A stretch of 62,803 nucleotides of DNA from Bacteroidaceae bacterium (GTDB lineage Bacteria > Bacteroidota > Bacteroidia > Bacteroidales > Bacteroidaceae): the NCBI GenBank assembly GCA_024401165.1, contig JAKSLN010000002.1:1-62803 (forward strand), written 5' to 3'. The position numbers were made by a program, and so were the translations under genes. Below the pieces are notes generated by a model that made no database searches, was not told the DNA's origin, and was given only the letters and a program-made list of their open reading frames with translations. Of this stretch, positions 9,185 through 19,528 are shown piece by piece; the first letter of the stretch is position 1, and each line of letters starts with the position of its first letter.

Positions 9185-10354
9185 TTATTTGGACATGTAC
9201 TTTCTACCGTTCACTACAACAATCCCCTTATATGAAGGGTTTACAATCTGACCATTCAGATTATACATCCTGCCCTCTGCGGGATTCTTGCGAACGTCCT
9301 TAATCAAGGTTTCCTGATCATTGGACCATAGCATCTGTTCCTTGGCAAGCGACATTCCACCAGAAACAGCCAGGTAAGCTCGATTTGCCGTATTGTAGTC
9401 GAAAGCAGCACCACTTGCCGCGCCCCACCAGAAGCCAAGCTCAGATCCGTTATGCATGGTGAGTCGATAGAACTTGCACCCAGCATCGCTTGAGGACATT
9501 TCAGATGACGTGATGCCAGAACCCGTAGGACGAAGACAATTGTTCACACCATCAGGATGATTCCCCGATTCAGAAGAGAGGGAAATGACATAATCACCAC
9601 CAGCAGAGGCGGTTATCAAAACTCCTGTATTAGCAGGAACTACATCACCAGTAGCATAATCGACAACATGCAGTTTGCCATCTACAACCTCTACTTCGCT
9701 TACAGTCAGATTGGCAGGAACTCTCCAGGAATGTGCGTTGCTGTAGGTTCCAAAATAATGATTCCCATTTGTGCAGGCAGAGGAAACAGAAATAGTCTCG
9801 CTTGAATAGAAATCTGCCCCCGTAAACTTGATTGATTTATTCGTAGACGACGAAGTGTTAGTCACATTAAAGACAATCTTATAGTAAGAGTTTGCTGGCC
9901 ATGCTGTTAGAGGAGATGTGGGTTCGAAAACGAGAGTTCCATTCGTATTATAGGAGAGCGAAGGTTGCTCTATCGTGACATCTGGTGTCGAGGAGAAAGT
10001 GCTAGTCGAGGAGACAAACAACTTCACAGAATTCACCTTTATAGGAGTTTGTTCTTCGCTATATCCATTGTGATGAATTACAATACGTTCAATGGGAACA
10101 GGGAAGGCAGTCTTTCCAAGAAAAACCCTGTCAATGCCAGAGAGACTTTTGCCTCCAACACGCCAATAAGTGTCGGAGTTCATGGTGGCATCAATAGACC
10201 AACTCATACCTTCTACTGTAACAGAGTGAGTTTCGAACCCCGAATAATTCAGATTTGAAACTTTTAAAGTATAATAAGGAGTCCTATCTTGCGCCCAGGT
10301 GTTTATGCAAAGAGAGAAGAAAAGAAAACAAAGAAGGAATGATTTGCTTTTCAT
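9185..10354 (-). CDS. Secreted protein with type IX-like C-terminal sorting tail
   Basis: A 389-residue protein with an N-terminal signal peptide (SFLLCFLFFSLCINTWAQ). The body is rich in Ser, Thr and Asn, and I do not recognise a catalytic family. It may be beta-sandwich modules. The C-terminus (RMYNLNGQIVNPSYKGIVVV followed by NGRKYMSK) matches the short sorting domain used by the type IX secretion system in Prevotella, so the protein is probably surface-attached or released. It has its own strong promoter and heads a small group with the 60-residue peptide gene and crcB. Confidence 0.7.
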   Translation of the reverse strand: MKSKSFLLCFLFFSLCINTWAQDRTPYYTLKVSNLNYSGFETHSVTVEGMSWSIDATMNSDTYWRVGGKSLSGIDRVFLGKTAFPVPIERIVIHHNGYSEEQTPIKVNSVKLFVSSTSTFSSTPDVTIEQPSLSYNTNGTLVFEPTSPLTAWPANSYYKIVFNVTNTSSSTNKSIKFTGADFYSSETISVSSACTNGNHYFGTYSNAHSWRVPANLTVSEVEVVDGKLHVVDYATGDVVPANTGVLITASAGGDYVISLSSESGNHPDGVNNCLRPTGSGITSSEMSSSDAGCKFYRLTMHNGSELGFWWGAASGAAFDYNTANRAYLAVSGGMSLAKEQMLWSNDQETLIKDVRKNPAEGRMYNLNGQIVNPSYKGIVVVNGRKYMSK

Positions 10355-10379
10355 GGATAATAATTTTTATTAAACTAAA

Positions 10380-10411
10380 CAAAATTATGAATAATTCTAT
10401 TCATGACCAAA
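10380..10411 (-). promoter_or_regulatory. Promoter of the 389-residue secreted protein gene
   Basis: On the minus strand, TTTG (10411-10408) lies 20 bp before TAATTTTG (10387-10380). The start codon follows about 25 bp downstream. Confidence 0.75.
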
Positions 10412-10735
10412 TTTTGGTGACAAAATATAACAAAAACTGCAGAAATACGTCTATTTGTCTCTCAAAGCATTCAAAGTAATAGATAAAACGCACATCAACG
10501 TAACTACTCAGATATCAAAAGCGGTGTGTTTAAATTAAAGCAAAAACGGGCAAAAACGAACAAAAAACTTTCTCTCTTACGTCAGTAGAGTTATAAAAGT
10601 AAAGTGTTTTTGCAAGTTTTCGCAAGTTTTTGGTTAATAACCTAGCATACCAGAGTAGTAATACGTCAACTGCTATAACGTTACCATTTTTGAGAAACCA
10701 GGAAAAAGGACATGTAGCAGTATGAAAAAAGACAT
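10412..10735. other. Non-coding gap, A/T-rich, no gene seen
   Basis: No credible gene was found. The stretch has CAAAAACGGGCAAAAACG-type runs (about 10540-10567) and, further on, GTTTTTGCAAGTTTTCGC-type runs (about 10607-10631). Together they form an imperfect inverted pair. The remainder shows nothing I can name. Confidence 0.5.
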
Positions 10736-10854
10736 GCTGCGGGAGGTAAAAAATACCGCTGCGGAAATTTAAAAATACCGCTGCGGTAATTAACCGGCTG
10801 ACCTAGGGCAGCCGGTCGGTTCGCGCTGCGCCTCTTATTTGAGCTCCGATTGGA
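10736..10854 (+). repeat. Dispersed palindromic intergenic element, copy A
   Basis: Two direct copies of ATACCGCTGCGG (10753-10764, 10775-10786) precede a stem ACCGGCTG/CAGCCGGT (10793-10800 with 10809-10816) and a CGCTGCGCC segment, then TCCGATTGGAC. The same order of parts, in inverted orientation, occurs at 45030-45140. The outer stem is decayed here but perfect in the other copy. Confidence 0.7.
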
Positions 10855-10919
10855 CATTTGAAAAAGACGCTAGGAGAATTTATGAAACTCGTGTGGACTG
10901 CAGATAAACTGCTATGACT

Positions 10920-10953
10920 AAAAACAAACGCCACCTTCATTTCGAAAGTGGCG
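10920..10953 (-). terminator. Terminator of the wza-wzz pair
   Basis: On the minus strand a 10-bp stem (10953-10944 with 10938-10929, one G-U pair) is followed by a T-rich run. It lies about 30 bp after the wzz stop. Confidence 0.75.
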
Positions 10954-10985
10954 CCTGTGTATCGCGTGAATAAAACAATAGCAGT

Positions 10986-12161
10986 TTATGCTTCTACCTC
11001 CTGAGACTTTTCTTCGGTAGATTCTGCCATCTTCTCCTTGAACTGTGACTTGTACTTCTTGTAGAAGTCCTCACCATAGAGTTTCCAGGCAGCGCTAAGG
11101 AAAATACCAAGGAAAGCATAGATGATTGCAGTCTTGGCACGGCTCTGGTTGGGCTTGAGAGGAATGGTTGCAGGCTGTACGACAACGAAGACGGGCTTCA
11201 TCTCCTGATACTTTGCTTTTGCCATCTCCACCTGCTGCTGCATCTGGGTGTAGACCTGCTGTGCAAGGCTCAGCTCCTGCTGGAGACGCTGCTGCTCACT
11301 GGCTGCACTCTGGAGAATGATGCTACGGTTGTAGTCGACGCTCACAGCATAATCGGCCTGTGCCTTGATCATCTTGGCTTTAGCCTCCTCTGCAAGTTTT
11401 GTGTAGTACTCCAAATTCTGGGCAGCCTTGGCCGTACGGTAGTTGAAGATCTCACGCTGAAGGCGAGTGCACACGGTGTCTGCCAGTTCACATGCCAATT
11501 TTGGATCGTCGATGGTGACGTTGATAGTTGTCACACCCGTCTTCTTATCGACATCAGCATTGATGCACTTGGAAAGAATCTGAGTAGCGATATCCTGTTC
11601 ACGAGTAAGCTCTTTATTGTCAACAGGGACATTCTCGGGTTCAGGATCAGGGGCGCCGAAAATGCTCTCCTTGAGATTGGCAAACCAACCTTTTGGTTCG
11701 TCCTTCTTAAGAATCCAACGATAAAGAGTCGTACTCTTCTTGGGTTTCTTGCCTTCCTTGCGTGCCTTGGGCGAAAGGTAAGGATTGACGGGAACCTCAA
11801 AGAGATCTGTGAGGAAAGGAGTACTCTTCGCCATGTCGGGGAACAGAGTGATGTTCAGCGCGTCAGCACCATTGCCACCCATGTTCATACCACCAAGTCC
11901 CATCATGCTGGCAATACTGCTGAGTGATGATCCTGACTTAGCCCCTTCAGGAACCTCGGGAGCAAGAGTAACAGTTGCTGTCCAAGTGCGCTTAAGATTG
12001 AGCGCCATGAAGACACCCAGAACGCAGAAGAGGAAGGTGACGATGATGACGAACCACTTGCCCTTCCAGAGCTTGACAGCAAGCTCCATGAAGTCGATGC
12101 TTGACTCCTCTTCAACCAGAGGTTGCTGGCCCTGAGGATTTGTATAGTTTGTTTCTGCCAT
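10986..12161 (-). CDS. Wzz/GumC-type polysaccharide chain-length determinant
   Basis: A 391-residue inner-membrane protein. Two transmembrane segments (WFVIIVTFLFCVLGVFMAL near residue 40, and IIYAFLGIFLSAAW near 350) flank a large periplasmic domain with long alpha-helical coiled-coil stretches (QQRLQQELSLAQQVYTQMQQ). The proline-rich segment PATIPLKPNQSRAK before the second helix is the GNVR/Wzz signature. There is no C-terminal tyrosine kinase domain, unlike Wzc. These proteins set polymer length and couple synthesis to the outer-membrane exporter. It follows the wza-like gene by 14 bp. No glycosyltransferases are adjacent. Confidence 0.88.
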   Translation of the reverse strand: MAETNYTNPQGQQPLVEEESSIDFMELAVKLWKGKWFVIIVTFLFCVLGVFMALNLKRTWTATVTLAPEVPEGAKSGSSLSSIASMMGLGGMNMGGNGADALNITLFPDMAKSTPFLTDLFEVPVNPYLSPKARKEGKKPKKSTTLYRWILKKDEPKGWFANLKESIFGAPDPEPENVPVDNKELTREQDIATQILSKCINADVDKKTGVTTINVTIDDPKLACELADTVCTRLQREIFNYRTAKAAQNLEYYTKLAEEAKAKMIKAQADYAVSVDYNRSIILQSAASEQQRLQQELSLAQQVYTQMQQQVEMAKAKYQEMKPVFVVVQPATIPLKPNQSRAKTAIIYAFLGIFLSAAWKLYGEDFYKKYKSQFKEKMAESTEEKSQEVEA

Positions 12162-12175
12162 AACGTTACACGAAA

Positions 12176-14569
12176 TTACTTGATAATGTTGTAGAGGGTA
12201 CCGAGCATGGTGGCAACAGAGGCTGTAGTTGAAGCTACACCGAGTATGTTAGCCAGGTTGGTTTGCTTCTTTGCCTTGGTAGGAACAATAATCTCGGAAC
12301 CAGGATTGATAGAAGAACCCTTCTTTATCTTGCGGATATGACCGTTCATCTCGATGGCAAAGAGTCGACTCTTACGAGCACGGTCGTTGAAACCACCGGC
12401 ATTTTCAATATAATACTTAGCCTTTTTGGTGGGATTGTAGGTAACCGAGTTGGCAGACATGACAGCACCATTGACGCGAACAGTATTGTCAAAGACTGGT
12501 ACATTGAGGATATCACCTACGCGAAGTACAAGGTCGTCCTTACTACCTGGATTGGCAAGAGCCTTATCGAGGTCGATGGCTACATAGTAGGTATTGCCCA
12601 CGTCTATACCAGTCCAGTTGATAGAGTCTTTCTCATTGTTGGCACGCATAGCACGGAGGACGTCTTTGAGAAGTTCACGCTCGCGAACTGTCATCTGACG
12701 TTCCAGTCGAGCACCCTCAAGGTATGCAGAAATAGTGGGACCTCCAGCCAGTTCAACGAGCTGAGAGAGGCGCATCTCTTTGTTAACCATGGGGAAAGAA
12801 CCGGTGAAATTGGTTTCACCAGTGACGCTTACAAACTGTTGCTCATGATAACCAGGTGAACGACGAACGGTAACCATATCGTAAGGCTGGAGATGGAAGC
12901 CTTCGGTACCATCGATGACGAAACCCGACTTCATAGAGAAAGAGAACACCTCGGAAAGTTTGTCGCCTGCCACCTTTGAATCGGCATCCTTGAGTCGACG
13001 AACAACATCGACGCGGGCAAGACTGGCAGCATTGGTAAGACCACCTGCCATGAGGACGAGGTCCTCAATAGTCATGTTGTCGGCATAGGCAAAAGTTCCA
13101 GGAGCGATAACCTCACCATTAATGGTTACATTACCGAGGTCCTGCAAATCGTAGATGCTTGGCACGAAAAGCACGTCATTATTGTGGAGTGCGATGTCGG
13201 GAGCAGTTCCTTCGAGGATGCCCTTAAGGTCAACACTAACAATCTCGAGACTGCGGTCGGGACGCTCGCGGTGCATGACAGCGCGGTTGAGGAATGCTTC
13301 GGGAAGCACGCCATCAGCCTTCTCAACCAGTCCCTTAACAGTTGTAACATTTCCCAACTGATAAAGACCTTCCTTGTAGACAGCACCTTCGATGCGTACA
13401 CGATTCTCAAAACGAGAGAGGAGCTCGCCTACTTCAATCTCATCACCATCCTTAAGCTGGAAGTTGGCAAACTGGAACTCGTCGACCGTGCAAACCTCAT
13501 ACTGGCGGCCCGTCTGGCGAATTACTGTGATTGAAGAAGTATAGGCACCCTTGGCAAAGCCACCAGCATAGTTAAGCAAGGTCTTGAGGGTCTCGCCCTC
13601 CTTCATCTCGAAGTACATAGGACGCTTGACATTACCTTTAAGATTAACTACGGCGGTGTAAGGCTTGACGAGGATGACATCTCCTTCCTGAAGACGGATG
13701 TCACCCTTGCGAGATCCATTTACAAGAAAGTCATAAACGTCACACTCTGCTACGATGCGGTTGTTGCGGTTAACCTGGATGGCGCGCAAGGTACCTGTTC
13801 CGACAATACCACCCGCACGGTAGAGAGCGTGGAAGACGGTCGAAAGCGATGAAAGCACGTAGGTACCAGGATTGGCAACCTCTCCCAGAATGTTTACCTG
13901 AATAGTACGAATCTGACCAAGTGAAAGGCGAATGTCGGAGGTTCCCTTCTTGTTCAGACCTGCGTAGATAGCAGACAGGCGCTTCTTAAGGTACGAATTT
14001 GCGCTCTCAATGGTCATTCCATTAAGATAGAGGGGACCGAGGACATCAACATTGATGCTTCCCTCGGGACTGATTGTCTGGCGAAGTGTAGTCTGGTTAG
14101 CACCGAAAATGTCGATGATAACTTCATCACCAGGACCCAGCGTGTAGTTGAGAGGAGTTGCAAGGTTCTCGCTAGGAGCAAAGTTGAGGGCGTGGTTGTT
14201 GAAAATATTACGGCCAAAAATGGCGGTGCTTTCTGAGACTGCTTTCTCTTCGCCCAGAGTCTCTGCCACAAGAGCATCGTCCTCTTCGGCATCGGTAGAG
14301 ATGTGTGTGCGGCTCTTTGTATCAGCAGCAGACCTCTGGATGTTTTCGCCCTGCTGTGACTCATAGAGTTTCTTAACACGCTCAGCCTGCTCGCGGGTGA
14401 CACCCTTGGCCATAAGTTCGCGCCCGATGGTCTTGACATCCTTGCCGGCTGCCATACCCTGCTTACCATAATCAATAACCTGCTGGTCGGTCATGGTGGA
14501 TTGCGCCATAGCACTCACACCTGAGAACAGCGCAAATGCTACCGTTAGAATGGTTTTTGAAATCTGCAT
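12176..14569 (-). CDS. Wza-like polysaccharide export protein with multiple SLBB domains
   Basis: A 797-residue exported protein with a cleavable signal peptide (no lipobox Cys, unlike E. coli Wza). A helical region (about 25-110) is followed by a Poly_export domain (YTLGPGDEVIIDIFG, about residue 140). At least six SLBB-type beta-grasp repeats follow, recognisable by cores such as VNILGEVANPGTYVL, VNLKGNVKRP, VRIEGAVYKEGLYQL, VTINGEVIAPGTF and VRVNGAVMSA. SLBB repeats build the periplasmic barrel through which capsule or exopolysaccharide is exported. It forms an operon with the Wzz-like gene, with its own promoter. The polymer is unknown. Confidence 0.9.
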   Translation of the reverse strand: MQISKTILTVAFALFSGVSAMAQSTMTDQQVIDYGKQGMAAGKDVKTIGRELMAKGVTREQAERVKKLYESQQGENIQRSAADTKSRTHISTDAEEDDALVAETLGEEKAVSESTAIFGRNIFNNHALNFAPSENLATPLNYTLGPGDEVIIDIFGANQTTLRQTISPEGSINVDVLGPLYLNGMTIESANSYLKKRLSAIYAGLNKKGTSDIRLSLGQIRTIQVNILGEVANPGTYVLSSLSTVFHALYRAGGIVGTGTLRAIQVNRNNRIVAECDVYDFLVNGSRKGDIRLQEGDVILVKPYTAVVNLKGNVKRPMYFEMKEGETLKTLLNYAGGFAKGAYTSSITVIRQTGRQYEVCTVDEFQFANFQLKDGDEIEVGELLSRFENRVRIEGAVYKEGLYQLGNVTTVKGLVEKADGVLPEAFLNRAVMHRERPDRSLEIVSVDLKGILEGTAPDIALHNNDVLFVPSIYDLQDLGNVTINGEVIAPGTFAYADNMTIEDLVLMAGGLTNAASLARVDVVRRLKDADSKVAGDKLSEVFSFSMKSGFVIDGTEGFHLQPYDMVTVRRSPGYHEQQFVSVTGETNFTGSFPMVNKEMRLSQLVELAGGPTISAYLEGARLERQMTVRERELLKDVLRAMRANNEKDSINWTGIDVGNTYYVAIDLDKALANPGSKDDLVLRVGDILNVPVFDNTVRVNGAVMSANSVTYNPTKKAKYYIENAGGFNDRARKSRLFAIEMNGHIRKIKKGSSINPGSEIIVPTKAKKQTNLANILGVASTTASVATMLGTLYNIIK

Positions 14570-14608
14570 ATCGTTCGTTATTGAATTAATTCAACTGTAT
14601 TTAACGCG

Positions 14609-14639
14609 CAAAAGTACTATTTTTTGGGGAAACGAACAA
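14609..14639 (-). promoter_or_regulatory. Promoter of the wza-wzz operon
   Basis: TTG (14639-14637) and TACTTTTG (14616-14609) are separated by 20 bp on the minus strand. The start codon lies 40 bp downstream. Confidence 0.7.
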
Positions 14640-14734
14640 GAAAAAGAAGTTTTAATTACGAAATACGAAAAAGGAAACACGAAATCCGAGACGATATCAG
14701 CGAAAAATTTCGCTTTGTTTGATCGGATTTTAAC

Positions 14735-14765
14735 AAAAAATGCCCCCGTTTTTTCAACGGAGGCA
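14735..14765 (-). terminator. Terminator of the xylan operon
   Basis: On the minus strand a 10-bp stem (14765-14756 with 14750-14741, one mismatch) is followed by six T residues. It lies 30 bp after the last gene of the operon, the GH43. Confidence 0.8.
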
Positions 14766-14795
14766 CGTAATAATATAGGGTAAGTGATCAGTCCA

Positions 14796-16874
14796 TTAAT
14801 TGATGAGATAAATCTTCTCTACACCCTTGTAGGTAGCGGTGACAACGGCGCGACCGGCAGAGATGGGGCTAACCTTGAAGGTAACGGTGGGATCGCTTGA
14901 GGTAGCCTTGATGACTGAATTGGGATTCAGACGACCATAGATCTGATAGCGATTGACATCACAGTAACCATTTTGGTTAGTTGAGAAGATGGGAGTATTG
15001 CTCATAGCGAGGTTCTGACCATCGACAGCAATCTGGACGCTGGGGATGGCGGGAGCCTGAAGAGCCTGACCGTTCTTGCTGAAGCCGATTCCGTGAATGT
15101 CGACAAGACCACGGGGACGCTGGGGCTGCTGGGGCTGACGACCACCGAAACGCTGTTGCTGTTGAGGTTCCTGTACAGCAGGACCTTCGACAACGAGGTA
15201 GATGGCATGCTTTCCTGTGAGACCCTCGACTGCAGGGACTGCTGCTGACAGCATAACAGGCTTAGCCTGTGCACCACCAAAGCCACCCCAACCACCACGC
15301 TGGGGTTGCTGGGCTGCGGGAACGTCGATAACGGCAATCTCCTTGCCATTCCAGGTGCTGTTAGCATAGGGACCATCGAGCATGACATGAATCTTGCAAG
15401 CCTGAGCGCTGGGAGTAACATTGATGTTAATGGTTGCCTTGTCACCAGCCTTAGTTCCTTCGAAGGGCTTGCATCCCTTGCTCTCCTGAGCCAAACCGCC
15501 GAAGCCGAAATATTTCCAACCAACGATAGCACCATTCTTCAGACCACAAACATCCTGTGAGTTGTTCCAAACATCCCAGGTATCCTGCATGGCATTGTTG
15601 TCGTTGATGTAGCAAGCGATACCAGCAGAATAGTAAGCATAGGGATTAAGACCATAGATCTGGAAACCCTCAGAGGTAACCTCAGCACCGGTATAGTGGT
15701 CGCCGTTGCTGGCCTTCGCGCTCCATTCGTTACCCTTCACATAGGGATCGTAACCGATGATGCGCACCTGACCACCCTTGGCAACAGGCTTCTTGTCCCA
15801 CTCAATCTTGACAGGAGCAACCATAGCCTGACGGGCATTACCGAAGCCACGGGGAGGCCGATGATAGAAGACGTACCACTGGCCGTTGATCTCCTGCAGA
15901 GAACCATGGGTGTTGTGAGCAAAGTTGGTGGTTGTCAGCTTAGAGCCATCCTCGTTGAGAACGACACCACGTGAGTCAACGAGCACACCACCCGAACGCC
16001 AGGGACCCAGAGGTGAGTCGCCATAAGCATAGCGCAAAGCAGAGTTGGTAGAACCGAGGCCGTAGTCGGGACCTGAGTAACCAGAGAATACCATGACGTA
16101 CTTGTTGCCTACCTGACGGATAGACGAAGCCTCAAAGAAGTTGAACTCGCCAGGGTTTTGGCCCTTGTAAAGTGCTGGATACTCAGTGCCCTGAGGGTCG
16201 CGAACCTCACCATAGCGTGAAGAGGCAGGAATGAAGTAGTCATGAATCTGGGTGCCAGGGCGTACACTGTACATAGTATTCTGATCCAGCTCGGCAGCTG
16301 TAGAGTGCTGGAAACCATAGAATACATAGGCACGGAAGCCCTTATCGTAGTCCTTATCTTTCTTATCAGTAATCTTCTCAATAAAGACAGAGGGATCGAA
16401 GTCAATCATAGAACCTGGCAAGCAACGCTGACCGTCCTCGGTAGCATTGATGGGTACGAAGGGACCATTGGGACGATCGCTCTTGGCAACCATGGGAGTA
16501 CGACCACCACCACGTGAATGAGGATAGAGATAGTAGACCTTCTTGCCATTCTCGATTACTTCAACGAGGTCGGGAGCGTACATGGTATCCCACTGACCAT
16601 TGATGTAGTACTTGAAGAGGCTACCCTCGTTGCGCCACTGGCTGAGGTCCTCAACGGGTGCAGACCACATGCGGATGTCGGGACCGCAATAGGCAGTGTT
16701 GGTGACATCGTGAGAACCAATAATATAGGCGCGATACTTGCCTGGATTGTCGGGATCCTCGAACATACGAGGTTCACCATCGGGTACATGCTCCCAAAGG
16801 GGGAGATATGGGTTTTGTGCATTGGCAGCCAATGCCATGGAGCCAAATGCAAATAAGGTTAGAAGTTTTTTCAT
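14796..16874 (-). CDS. GH43-type secreted glycosidase with Gln/Gly-rich linkers
   Basis: A 692-residue enzyme with a signal peptide (ALAANAQ). The N-terminal half shows a five-bladed propeller typical of GH43: FEDPDNPGKYRAYIIGSHD, MYAPDLVEV and YPALY/EASSIRQVGNKYVM. GH43 enzymes remove arabinofuranose or xylose from arabinoxylan. A C-terminal jelly-roll region (about 420-692) looks carbohydrate-binding. Two low-complexity tracts interrupt it: QQPQRGGWGGFGGAQA (about 15263-15310) and a longer Gln/Pro/Arg-rich one (about 15105-15170). It is the last gene of the xylan operon, 153 bp after the xylanase-esterase gene, with a long inverted repeat between them. Exact substrate cannot be read from sequence. 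Confidence 0.8.
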   Translation of the reverse strand: MKKLLTLFAFGSMALAANAQNPYLPLWEHVPDGEPRMFEDPDNPGKYRAYIIGSHDVTNTAYCGPDIRMWSAPVEDLSQWRNEGSLFKYYINGQWDTMYAPDLVEVIENGKKVYYLYPHSRGGGRTPMVAKSDRPNGPFVPINATEDGQRCLPGSMIDFDPSVFIEKITDKKDKDYDKGFRAYVFYGFQHSTAAELDQNTMYSVRPGTQIHDYFIPASSRYGEVRDPQGTEYPALYKGQNPGEFNFFEASSIRQVGNKYVMVFSGYSGPDYGLGSTNSALRYAYGDSPLGPWRSGGVLVDSRGVVLNEDGSKLTTTNFAHNTHGSLQEINGQWYVFYHRPPRGFGNARQAMVAPVKIEWDKKPVAKGGQVRIIGYDPYVKGNEWSAKASNGDHYTGAEVTSEGFQIYGLNPYAYYSAGIACYINDNNAMQDTWDVWNNSQDVCGLKNGAIVGWKYFGFGGLAQESKGCKPFEGTKAGDKATININVTPSAQACKIHVMLDGPYANSTWNGKEIAVIDVPAAQQPQRGGWGGFGGAQAKPVMLSAAVPAVEGLTGKHAIYLVVEGPAVQEPQQQQRFGGRQPQQPQRPRGLVDIHGIGFSKNGQALQAPAIPSVQIAVDGQNLAMSNTPIFSTNQNGYCDVNRYQIYGRLNPNSVIKATSSDPTVTFKVSPISAGRAVVTATYKGVEKIYLIN

Positions 16875-16898
16875 TGTAGTCTAAATAATATACAAAAT

Positions 16899-17016
16899 AG
16901 TTATAGGTTATTGGATATTGCTTCTGGACATTTACGTTTGTTAGTTACCATAAAGTAATGGAGAACAATTATCAAACTTTGAAAATCTACAAGCAATACC
17001 CTATAACCTATAACCT
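16899..17016. repeat. Long intercistronic inverted repeat
   Basis: A 25-base arm at 16899-16923 and a 26-base arm at 16991-17016 are near-perfect inverted copies (two mismatches and one extra base), about 67 bp apart. In the operon mRNA they would fold into a long hairpin between the GH10-CE1 and GH43 cistrons. Confidence 0.75.
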
Positions 17017-17027
17017 TTCAATCAATT

Positions 17028-19472
<2,445 letters not shown>

Positions 19473-19528
19473 TTATTGGTTTTAAAAAATATCTTCAATT
19501 TTAGATGAAACATTTTCGAAACAAATTA

